This document shows, piece by piece, positions 6,125-11,863 of a stretch of 11,863 bases of DNA (position 1 is its first letter; each line of letters starts with the position of its first letter). The notes beneath the pieces were generated by a model. It did no database searches, was not told the DNA's origin, and saw nothing but the letters and a program-made list of their open reading frames with translations. The position numbers were made by a program, and so were the translations under genes. The stretch comes from Ruminococcaceae bacterium UBA7217 (lineage in GTDB: Bacteria; Bacillota; Clostridia; Oscillospirales; Acutalibacteraceae), in NCBI GenBank assembly GCA_002490425.1, contig DKTZ01000059.1, positions 1 to 11,863 of the forward strand, read 5' to 3'.

Positions 6125-7153
6125 TTATATAATTAACATCGCGTCACCGAAACTGAAAAATCTGTATTTTTCTTCAACGGCAATTTTATATGCCTCAAGA
6201 ACCTTTTCTCTGTTATAAAATGCGGAAACAAGCATTATAAGCGTGCTTTCGGGTAAATGAAAATTTGTTATAAGCGCGTCAATGCATTTAAATTTATATC
6301 CCGGATAAATAAATATATTTGTCCAGTCGTCAAACTCCTTCATTTCGCCTTGACTTGTCATAACGCTTTCAAGAGTTCGGCAACAGGTTGTACCCACAGC
6401 TATAACTCTGCCGCCGTTTTTCTTCGTTTCATTTATTGTATCTGCAGTTTCTTTCGGTATATGGTAATGCTCTGAATGCATTTGATGGTCTTCGATATTT
6501 TCTGCTTTAACGGGTCTGAATGTTCCTATTCCGACGTGCAAGGTCACATAGCAGATTTTTACACCCTTCTCCGTAAGTCTTTTAAGTATATTCTCGGTAA
6601 AATGAAGCCCGGCAGTGGGCGCAGCGGCAGAGCCCAGCTCTTTTGAATAAACGGTCTGATAACGCTCCTTATCCTTTAACTCTTCAGTTATGTAATGAGG
6701 AAGAGGCATCTCCCCTATTTTATCAAGCACCTCATAAATATTTGTGCCGTCATAAGAAAATTTTGCAATTCTGTTTCCGTTTTCAAGCACTTTAATTACC
6801 TTGCAGGCAAGTATTCCGTTACCGAAAGTAAATTCAGCGCCTTCCTTTGCACGCTTACCCGGGCCTGTTATTGCTTCCCATTCGTCATTGCCTAAATTAT
6901 TTAAAAGCAAAAATTCAACGACAGCGCCTGTGTCCTTTTTTGTACCGTAAATCCTTGCGGGAAGAACACGGGTATTGTTAAGAACAAGGCAGTCGCCGTC
7001 ATTCAAATAATCCAATATATCATAAAAATGCTTGTGACAAATTTCACCGTTTTTGCGGTTAATTACCATCATTTTAGATATGTCTCTCTGCTCGAGTGGC
7101 GTTTGAGCGATAAGCTCTTTTGGTAAATCATAATAAAAATCAGACTTTTTCAT
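6125..7153 (-). CDS. queA: S-adenosylmethionine:tRNA ribosyltransferase-isomerase
   Basis: Moves the ribosyl part of SAM onto preQ1 at tRNA position 34 to form epoxyqueuosine, the step after Tgt. The 342-aa length is normal. Recognisable family stretches in order are: the N-terminal FYYDLPKELIAQTPLEQRD with the following DCLVLNNTRVLPARIYG, a central EFLLLNNLGNDEWEAITGPGKRAKEG, the PLPHYI segment, TVYSKELGSAAAPTAGLHFT, and LHVGIGTFRPVK followed by HSEHYHIP. The C-terminal ITNFHLPESTLIMLVSAF is also typical. The ATG follows GGAG (7164-7161). It is divergent from the lysine operon and appears to be transcribed alone, with a hairpin 44 bases beyond its stop. No convincing minus-strand promoter was found in the short gap before the riboswitch promoter. 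Confidence 0.97.
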   Translation of the reverse strand: MKKSDFYYDLPKELIAQTPLEQRDISKMMVINRKNGEICHKHFYDILDYLNDGDCLVLNNTRVLPARIYGTKKDTGAVVEFLLLNNLGNDEWEAITGPGKRAKEGAEFTFGNGILACKVIKVLENGNRIAKFSYDGTNIYEVLDKIGEMPLPHYITEELKDKERYQTVYSKELGSAAAPTAGLHFTENILKRLTEKGVKICYVTLHVGIGTFRPVKAENIEDHQMHSEHYHIPKETADTINETKKNGGRVIAVGTTCCRTLESVMTSQGEMKEFDDWTNIFIYPGYKFKCIDALITNFHLPESTLIMLVSAFYNREKVLEAYKIAVEEKYRFFSFGDAMLII

Positions 7154-7192
7154 ATAAATTCTCCGTTAATCCTATAAAATTACTAAAAATAT

Positions 7193-7221
7193 TTGACACA
7201 TTGAAAGTTAAATGTTATTAT
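7193..7221 (+). promoter_or_regulatory. Sigma-A-type promoter of the lysine operon
   Basis: TTGACA (7193-7198) and TATTAT (7216-7221) are 17 bases apart. RNA would start near 7228, exactly where the 5' strand of riboswitch stem P1 begins (7227-7231), which supports the placement. Confidence 0.85.
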
Positions 7222-7226
7222 ATATC

Positions 7227-7402
7227 TACGATTGAGGCGCAATAAATATCAGTATGCCGTTTGAAATCTTCGGGGATTGGCGATAACGGTCAAAAAGGAT
7301 TTATTGCCGAAGCTTTTGCTCGCCTGAATGTTCAAAAGCTGGTTGCATTATTAACAGTAATGTGACTGTCATCATTTGATGGAGTGCTTTCGTATTATTG
7401 AT
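7227..7402 (+). ncRNA. Lysine riboswitch (L box)
   Basis: A cis-acting RNA sensor for lysine in the leader of asd-dapA-dapB-ACT. The conserved L-box blocks occur in the right order and can be lined up with the B. subtilis lysC leader: GAGGCGC (7234-7240), AGTATGCC shortly after, AAAGG, GCCGAAGC with its returning arm AAAGCTGGTTGCATT, then ACTGTCATC closed by GATGGAG. P1 forms between TACGA (7227-7231) and TCGTA (7390-7394). The family binds lysine and favours termination. Here ATTATTGAT (7394-7402), overlapping the P1 3' strand, can pair with ATCAGTAAT (7424-7432), the first arm of the terminator, forming an antiterminator with one G-U pair. P1 plus terminator and the antiterminator are therefore mutually exclusive. 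An optional AT-rich hairpin 7392-7414 lies between them. Confidence 0.95.
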
Positions 7403-7423
7403 TCGTCATAATACCAAAACTTT

Positions 7424-7457
7424 ATCAGTAATGATGACATATCATTACTGATTTTTT
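7424..7457 (+). terminator. Riboswitch expression-platform terminator
   Basis: A perfect 12-bp stem (7424-7435 with 7441-7452), loop GACAT, then a run of six T (7452-7457). It lies between the lysine aptamer and asd. Its 5' arm is shared with the predicted antiterminator. A weak second hairpin, ATGATA-GAA-TATCAT at 7465-7479, also runs into six T before the asd ribosome binding site. Confidence 0.93.
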
Positions 7458-7498
7458 AATACAGATGATAGAATATCATTTTTTGGAGGTAATTGCAA

Positions 7499-8584
7499 GT
7501 GAAAAAGTATAATGTTGGAATTATTGGCGCTACGGGAATGGTCGGTCAGCGTTTTATGACGATTTTGGAGAACCATCCGTGGTTCAATGTTACCGTTCTT
7601 GCCGCAAGCCCGAGGTCTGCCGGCAAACGCTATGAAGAGGCCGTCGGCTCAAAATGGTGTATGGATGTTGAAATCCCTGAGAAAATGAAAGACATTATCG
7701 TTAAAAATGCTACTAACGATATTGAAGAGATTGCTTCAGCAGTTGACTTTGTTTTCTGCGCAGTTGATATGAAAAAAGATGAAATTAAAGCATTGGAAGA
7801 GGCTTACGCAAAGGCCGAATGTCCTGTTGTTTCAAACAACAGCGCACACAGACACACGCCTGATGTTCCGATGATTTTGCCTGAGCTTAACGACAGCCAC
7901 GCAGAGATTATCCCTGCACAGCGCAAAAGACTTGGCACAAAGCGCGGATTTATTGCAGTTAAGCCTAACTGTTCTCTTCAGGGCTATGTTCCTGCCCTCT
8001 TCCCCCTTGACAAGGCAGGCTTTAAGGTAAAAGACGTTCTCGTTTGCACATATCAGGCAATTTCAGGCGCAGGCAAGACATTTGACACATGGCCTGAAAT
8101 GGTTGACAATGTTATTCCGTTCATCGGCGGCGAAGAAGAAAAGAGCGAAAAAGAGCCGCTTAAAATATGGGGCGAAATCAAGGGCGATGTAATTGTTGAT
8201 TCACAGACTCCCAATTTTACGGCGCAGTGCATTCGTGTTCCCGTTTCAAACGGACACATGGCAGCCGCTTTTGTAAGATTTGAGAATAAACCCACTAAAG
8301 ATGAAATATTAAATGTATGGAAGAGTTATAAAGGCAAGGCTCAGGAATTAGAGCTTCCGTCCGCTCCAAAGCAGTTCCTTAACTACTTTGAAGAGGAGAA
8401 TTTCCCGCAGACAAAGCTTCACAGAGATCTTGAGGGCGGAATGGCAATTTCCATAGGCAGACTGCGTGAGGATACTCAGTACGACTACAAATTTGTTGCT
8501 CTTTCACACAATACACTTCGAGGTGCCGCAGGCGGTGCAGTTCTTATGGCAGAGCTTTTGGCGGCAGAAGGCTATCTTGACTAA
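7499..8584 (+). CDS. asd: Aspartate-semialdehyde dehydrogenase, archaeal/fungal-type class
   Basis: NADPH-dependent reduction of aspartyl phosphate to aspartate semialdehyde, the branch point to lysine, methionine and threonine. The 361-aa protein has an N-terminal NAD(P) fold (VGIIGATGMVGQRFM, 6-20), SPRSAGKRY (38-45), active-site Cys158 in KPNCSLQ, SGAGK (189-193) and His253 in PVSNGHMAAAFV. DNVIPFIGGEEEK and the NSAHRHTPDVP stretch place it in the class named after archaeal and fungal enzymes (TIGR00978-like), rather than the E. coli or Bacillus type. A GTG start at 7499 is chosen because GGAGG (7485-7489) is nine bases upstream; an in-frame TTG at 7493 is only three bases from it. First gene of the operon behind the lysine riboswitch, with dapA 11 bases on. 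Confidence 0.95.
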   Translation: MKKYNVGIIGATGMVGQRFMTILENHPWFNVTVLAASPRSAGKRYEEAVGSKWCMDVEIPEKMKDIIVKNATNDIEEIASAVDFVFCAVDMKKDEIKALEEAYAKAECPVVSNNSAHRHTPDVPMILPELNDSHAEIIPAQRKRLGTKRGFIAVKPNCSLQGYVPALFPLDKAGFKVKDVLVCTYQAISGAGKTFDTWPEMVDNVIPFIGGEEEKSEKEPLKIWGEIKGDVIVDSQTPNFTAQCIRVPVSNGHMAAAFVRFENKPTKDEILNVWKSYKGKAQELELPSAPKQFLNYFEEENFPQTKLHRDLEGGMAISIGRLREDTQYDYKFVALSHNTLRGAAGGAVLMAELLAAEGYLD

Positions 8585-8595
8585 AGGAGAAAATT

Positions 8596-9486
8596 ATGAG
8601 TACTAATCCTATTTTTACAGGCGCAGGCGTTGCAATTGTTACTCCGTTCCACGAGGACGGCAGTGTAAATTATGAATGTCTTGCAAAAATCCTTGAGGAC
8701 CAGATTGAAAATTCAACGGACGCTATTGTTATTTGCGGAACAACGGGTGAAAGTGCAACCTTAACGCCTAAAGAGCATTTGGACGTTATTAAATACACGG
8801 TTGATGTTGTAAATCACAGAATACCTGTTATTGCCGGAACAGGCAGTAATGAAACGGCTTATGCTGTTGAGCTTTCAAATGATGCTGAAAAAGTAGGCGT
8901 TGACGCTCTTTTGATTGTTACGCCTTATTACAACAAAGCATCACAAAGAGGACTTGTAAAACATTACACATATATTGCGGACAGAGTTTCTTCACCCATA
9001 ATCATTTATAATGTACCGAGCAGAACGGGTGTTAACGTACTTCCCGAAACATACGCAGAGCTTTCTGAGCACAAAAACATTGTTGCGGCAAAGGAAGCAT
9101 CGGGCAACCTTTCGCAGATTGCACAGACGATTGCGCTTTGCGGTGATAATTTAGACGTTTATTCAGGTAACGACGACCAAATTGTTCCGATTATGTCACT
9201 CGGCGGTAAAGGCGTTATTTCAGTTCTTTCAAACATCTGCCCCAAAATTGCTCACGACATTCCATCGCTTTATCTTGATGGCAAGTGTAAGGAGAGCGCA
9301 GAGCTTCAGCTTAAATACTTAAAGCTTTGCAACGCCATGTTTATGGATGTTAACCCGATTCCCGTAAAAGTTGCAATGAATATGATGGGAATGGATGTAG
9401 GCCCGCTTCGTCTTCCTCTTTGCGAAATGGACGATGCTAAAACAGAAAAGCTCCACAATATTCTTGCTGAATACGGTTTAGTTTAA
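8596..9486 (+). CDS. dapA: 4-hydroxy-tetrahydrodipicolinate synthase
   Basis: Condenses aspartate semialdehyde with pyruvate, the first step committed to lysine and diaminopimelate. This 296-aa TIM-barrel aldolase aligns with E. coli DapA at a constant +5 offset: Schiff-base Lys166 in AAKEASG, catalytic-triad Thr50, Tyr112 and Tyr138, and Arg143 in YNVPSRTG. GTTGESATL (48-56) and the C-terminal NPIPVK are also present. At the E. coli lysine-inhibition site, His56, Asn80 and Tyr106 are matched (His61, Asn85, Tyr111) but His53 is Pro58 and Glu84 is Tyr89. Feedback by lysine may thus be weak, leaving control to the riboswitch; that is inference. The ATG follows AAGGAG at good spacing. Between asd and dapB, so it receives the asd product and passes its own to DapB. 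Confidence 0.97.
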   Translation: MSTNPIFTGAGVAIVTPFHEDGSVNYECLAKILEDQIENSTDAIVICGTTGESATLTPKEHLDVIKYTVDVVNHRIPVIAGTGSNETAYAVELSNDAEKVGVDALLIVTPYYNKASQRGLVKHYTYIADRVSSPIIIYNVPSRTGVNVLPETYAELSEHKNIVAAKEASGNLSQIAQTIALCGDNLDVYSGNDDQIVPIMSLGGKGVISVLSNICPKIAHDIPSLYLDGKCKESAELQLKYLKLCNAMFMDVNPIPVKVAMNMMGMDVGPLRLPLCEMDDAKTEKLHNILAEYGLV

Positions 9487-9508
9487 TTTTTGATAGGATG
9501 TGAAAAAT

Positions 9509-10261
9509 ATGAGGATTCTTTTATGCGGTGCTAACGGCAAAATGGGTAAGGTTGTTTATGAATGTGCGTCAGCATTTGAAAATACTGATGTAGTAGCAGG
9601 TGTTGACCCATACGGTGAAAACGATAATTTTCCGGTTTACCGTTCATTTGACGATATAGATACTAAAGCTGATGTAATTATTGATTTTTCTCACCCTGCC
9701 CTTCTTTCATCAATGCTTAAATACGCAACAGAAAATAAAATTCCGGCAGTCGTGGCAACGACGGGTCTTGACGAAAACGGCTTGAACCTTATTAAAGAAG
9801 CTTCAAAGGAAATACCTGTATTTTTCACCGCAAATATGAGCCTCGGCGTTAACCTTATTTCAGAGCTTGCCAAAAAAGCGGCGGCGGTTCTCTCCCCTGA
9901 TTTTGATATTGAAATAGTCGAAATGCACCATAATCAAAAAATCGACGCTCCGAGCGGTACCGCTCTGTTGCTTGCAGACGAAATTTCGAGTGTGCTTGAA
10001 AATGAACCCGTATATGAATTTGACCGTCATTCAAAGAGAATGAAACGCTCTAAAAATGAAATCGGCATAAGCTCCGTTCGCGGCGGAACAATAGTCGGCG
10101 AACACGAAATAATTTTTGCAGGCACTGACGAGGTTATTAAAATTTCACATTCGGCTTATTCAAAAAAACTGTTTGCAAACGGCGCTATAAATGCCGCAAA
10201 GTTTATTGTTAATGTTAAAAGCGGTTTGTATTCTATGAAAGACGTACTTGAGGAGGCGTAA
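9509..10261 (+). CDS. dapB: 4-hydroxy-tetrahydrodipicolinate reductase
   Basis: NAD(P)H-dependent reduction of the DapA product to tetrahydrodipicolinate, in the lysine/diaminopimelate pathway. The 250-aa length is typical. It has the nucleotide-binding loop LCGANGKMG (5-13), the TTG stretch at 84-86, and the DapB signature around EMHHNQKIDAPSGTA (138-152), with His140, His141, Lys144 and the Gly-Thr pair that hold substrate. GTIVGEHEIIFAG lies further on. ATG at 9509 is preferred: AGGA (9495-9498) is ten bases upstream, whereas the in-frame GTG at 9500 nearly touches that ribosome binding site and would add three residues. The gap from dapA is 22 bases and the ACT gene starts 2 bases after the stop. 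Confidence 0.96.
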   Translation: MRILLCGANGKMGKVVYECASAFENTDVVAGVDPYGENDNFPVYRSFDDIDTKADVIIDFSHPALLSSMLKYATENKIPAVVATTGLDENGLNLIKEASKEIPVFFTANMSLGVNLISELAKKAAAVLSPDFDIEIVEMHHNQKIDAPSGTALLLADEISSVLENEPVYEFDRHSKRMKRSKNEIGISSVRGGTIVGEHEIIFAGTDEVIKISHSAYSKKLFANGAINAAKFIVNVKSGLYSMKDVLEEA

Positions 10262-10263
10262 AT

Positions 10264-10716
10264 ATGGCATACGAAATTTCAGTAACAGAAAATGTAACGC
10301 TTATTTCTTTAAATGATTCAACATCTGACATAGGCATTATTGCGAAAATATTTGAATTTCTTTCAAATGACAGAATTGACGTTGATATGATTTCGCAAAT
10401 TCCCCCTCATTCTTCAACTCCTTGCCTTTCATTTACCGTAAAAGACGATGACCTCGGCAAGGTTTTTGCTACAGCCTCACGTCTTCGTGAAATTCTACCT
10501 GAGGTTAAGCTTGGCATAAGCTCGGGAAACAGTAAAATTTCAGTATTCGGTGAGGATATGAAAGATTGCCCCGGCATTGCGGCGAAAGTATTCTCTGCTG
10601 TTTCTGAAGTCGGCGCAGAAGTGCGAATGATTACAACTAGCGAGGTTGATATTTCAATTCTTGTTTTCAGTCATGACAGTGCGGCGGTTTGTTCGGCAAT
10701 TGAAAAGGTATTTTAA
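10264..10716 (+). CDS. Free-standing double ACT-domain protein, aspartokinase regulatory-like
   Basis: A 150-aa protein made of two ACT domains (about 11-80 and 90-150) and no catalytic domain. It closely follows the layout of the C-terminal regulatory half of aspartokinases: IGIIAKIFEFLSNDRIDVDMI then LSFTV in the first domain, KISVFGEDMKDCPGIAAKVF then MITTSEVDISILV in the second. In aspartokinase such ACT pairs bind lysine or threonine for feedback inhibition. Its place as last gene of the lysine-riboswitch operon, two bases after dapB with GAGGAGG inside the dapB end, suggests an amino-acid sensor for this pathway. It could pair with a separately encoded aspartokinase or bind another enzyme; the partner is not in the window. 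No truncated kinase remnant precedes it, so it is a gene in its own right. Confidence 0.85.
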   Translation: MAYEISVTENVTLISLNDSTSDIGIIAKIFEFLSNDRIDVDMISQIPPHSSTPCLSFTVKDDDLGKVFATASRLREILPEVKLGISSGNSKISVFGEDMKDCPGIAAKVFSAVSEVGAEVRMITTSEVDISILVFSHDSAAVCSAIEKVF

Positions 10717-10722
10717 AAATTT

Positions 10723-10753
10723 AGCTCGGCGCTGAAAGGTGCCGAGCTTTTTT
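10723..10753 (+). terminator. Intrinsic terminator of the lysine operon
   Basis: AGCTCGGC (10723-10730) pairs with GCCGAGCT (10741-10748), the stem extends inward by a G-U and a C-G pair, and six T follow (10748-10753). It begins 6 bases after the ACT gene stop codon. Confidence 0.95.
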
Positions 10754-10765
10754 CGGAGTAAAATT

Positions 10766-11290
10766 ATGAAATTAGAAACCGAAAGGCTTTATATGCGGGA
10801 AATGACATACAGCGACTACCCTGCTCTTTGTAAAATATTGCAGGACGATGAGGTTATGTATGCTTATGAAGGCGCATTTGATGACAGCGGCATTCGTGAA
10901 TGGCTTGATAGGCAAATTAGCCGATATAACGAATATGAACACCTTTACGGGCTGTGGGCTGTTATTCTTAAAGAGGACGGTGAGATGATTGGTCAGTGCG
11001 GTATAACAAAGCAGGACTGTGACGGTAAAAATGTTTTAGAAATCGGCTATCTTTTTCAAAAGGCATATTGGCACAAGGGCTATGCTACAGAAGCGGCGGT
11101 TGCGTGTAAGAAATACGCCTTTAATAATTTGAATGTTGATGAAATCTATTCAATAATCCGCGATGACAACGTTGCATCACAAAATGTGGCAAAAAGAAAC
11201 GGTATGACTCCGAAAGGAATGTTCACTAAACACTACCGCGGTGTAGAAATGCCGCACATAATTTTTTCTGTTAAGAAAGAGGCCGATTAA
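10766..11290 (+). CDS. GNAT family N-acetyltransferase, RimJ/RimL-like
   Basis: A 174-aa acetyltransferase of the Acetyltransf_3 (RimJ/RimL-like) group. It starts with the usual LETERLYMREMTYSDYPAL, has a central strand AVILKEDGEMIGQCGI (65-80), motif A around EIGYLFQKAYWHKGYATEA (92-110, with Gly105 and Ala107 in the acetyl-CoA loop), and the later DDNVASQNVAKRNGM (133-147) typical of this group. The substrate is unknown. ATG at 10766 follows CGGAG (10754-10758) at seven bases; a longer in-frame GTG at 10739 lies inside the operon terminator and is rejected. No clear promoter was seen in the short gap, so it may be expressed by read-through or from a weak promoter inside the ACT gene. The methyltransferase follows with no gap. 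Confidence 0.9.
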   Translation: MKLETERLYMREMTYSDYPALCKILQDDEVMYAYEGAFDDSGIREWLDRQISRYNEYEHLYGLWAVILKEDGEMIGQCGITKQDCDGKNVLEIGYLFQKAYWHKGYATEAAVACKKYAFNNLNVDEIYSIIRDDNVASQNVAKRNGMTPKGMFTKHYRGVEMPHIIFSVKKEAD

Positions 11291-11863
11291 ATGAATAGGA
11301 ATATGAAATCATATCTTGATTATACCAATACTCCTTGGGGAAAGCTGTTTTATCAATGTGTTTGGGAACAATTACCCGCTTGCAACGGCAAAAATATTCT
11401 TGATTTCGGAAGCGGGTTTGGAATTACCGCAAATCATTTAGCTGTAAACAATTCAGTTACAGCAGTGGAACCTTCAAGAACAATGATTAAAGCACGCTGT
11501 AAAGAGTATGATTACAATCAGCTTAAAGGCTCGGTTGACATTTTAAAGAAAATTCCGGACAATACTTTTGACTGTATAATATGTCACAATGTACTTGAAT
11601 ATATAACTGAACGCAAAGAATTATTGTATGAGTTTACTCGTATTTTAAAAAATGACGGGTTTATTTCAGTTGTTAAGCACAACAAAGCAGGACGAATAAT
11701 GCAAAAAGCGATATTCGATTATGACCTTAACAGCGTAAACACAATGCTTGACAATAATAATTTAAAATCTGAAAATTTCGGCGAGATAAATATTTATGAC
11801 AATTTTTCACTTGAGAAATATTCAGATTATAAGCTGAAAATAGAAAAGATTTTGGGTATTTGC
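11291..11863 (+). CDS. Class I SAM-dependent methyltransferase, 3' end outside the window
   Basis: 191 codons are open to the window edge, so the C-terminus is missing; relatives of this kind often run to roughly 240-250 aa. The Rossmann fold for SAM is visible: motif I ILDFGSGFGITANHLA (about 36-51), the acidic residue ending strand 2 in VEPS, then an acidic PDNTFDCIICHNVLEYI stretch (motif II and post-II) and ILKNDGFISVVKH (motif III). It belongs to the Methyltransf_11/25-like group; the substrate cannot be told. The ATG comes directly after the GNAT stop, with AGAGG (11278-11282) eight bases upstream. A second ATG at 11303 is possible but worse placed. Probably co-transcribed with the GNAT gene. 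Confidence 0.88.
   Translation, partial: MNRNMKSYLDYTNTPWGKLFYQCVWEQLPACNGKNILDFGSGFGITANHLAVNNSVTAVEPSRTMIKARCKEYDYNQLKGSVDILKKIPDNTFDCIICHNVLEYITERKELLYEFTRILKNDGFISVVKHNKAGRIMQKAIFDYDLNSVNTMLDNNNLKSENFGEINIYDNFSLEKYSDYKLKIEKILGIC

Noticed and set aside
7154..7260. Minus-strand promoter for queA, TATAAT at 7222-7217
   Set aside because: No matching -35 box at 16-18 bases upstream; the hexamer is a by-product of the AT-rich -10 region of the opposite promoter.
7493..7498. TTG codon at 7493 as the start of asd
   Set aside because: It lies only three bases from the GGAGG at 7485-7489. The GTG at 7499 has a nine-base gap and gives the normal MKKYNVGIIGATG start.
9500..9508. GTG at 9500 as start of dapB
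   Set aside because: It nearly abuts the AGGA ribosome binding site. The ATG at 9509 has proper spacing and starts with the usual MRILLCGANGKMG.
10739..10765. GTG at 10739 as start of the second GNAT gene
   Set aside because: It falls in the terminator hairpin of the lysine operon, and the encoded extra residues match nothing in the family. The ATG at 10766 has a good ribosome binding site and the conserved LETERL start.

Overview
The window looks like chromosomal core DNA from an AT-rich, spore-forming Gram-positive bacterium of the class Clostridia, possibly an Oscillospiraceae/Ruminococcaceae-like gut lineage. The lineage is an inference. The signs are strong GGAGG-type ribosome binding sites, consensus sigma-A-type promoters, a lysine riboswitch, many intrinsic terminators, a SpoIIM-like protein, and the Firmicutes order queA / tgt / yajC / YrzE-type (TIGR04086-like) membrane gene.

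Left part (1-2648). A XerC/XerD-type tyrosine recombinase on the + strand converges on two small minus-strand membrane-protein genes, a SpoIIM-like one and a TIGR04086/YrzE-like one. The two convergent coding regions overlap by 14 bp, and the recombinase's apparent terminator lies inside the SpoIIM-like gene. Upstream on the minus strand is yajC with its own promoter. The hairpin that ends the yajC unit also contains the ribosome binding site of the TIGR04086-like gene.

Middle part (2648-7153, all minus strand). queA and tgt, two queuosine-tRNA genes that are usually adjacent, are separated by four other genes. First comes a two-gene DUF4160 / DUF2442-HTH module, a candidate toxin-antitoxin-like pair. 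Its consensus promoter has a perfect 20-bp palindrome in the spacer, and the module is bracketed by hairpin-forming inverted repeats that share a perfect 15-mer. Then come a GNAT acetyltransferase and a metallophosphoesterase that overlap by ATGA and run into tgt.

Right part (7154-10753, + strand). This is a lysine-biosynthesis operon: promoter, lysine (L-box) riboswitch, terminator, asd (archaeal/fungal-type class), dapA, dapB and a free-standing double ACT-domain protein resembling a detached aspartokinase regulatory region, closed by a strong terminator. The riboswitch probably ends transcription when lysine is plentiful; the ACT protein may add a second, protein-level sensor.

Far right (10754-11863): a RimJ/RimL-like GNAT acetyltransferase followed directly by a class I SAM-dependent methyltransferase cut off by the window edge.

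No tRNA, rRNA, CRISPR array or insertion sequence was seen. The region most worth a second look is 5187-6080, the self-regulated-looking two-gene module with its flanking repeats.
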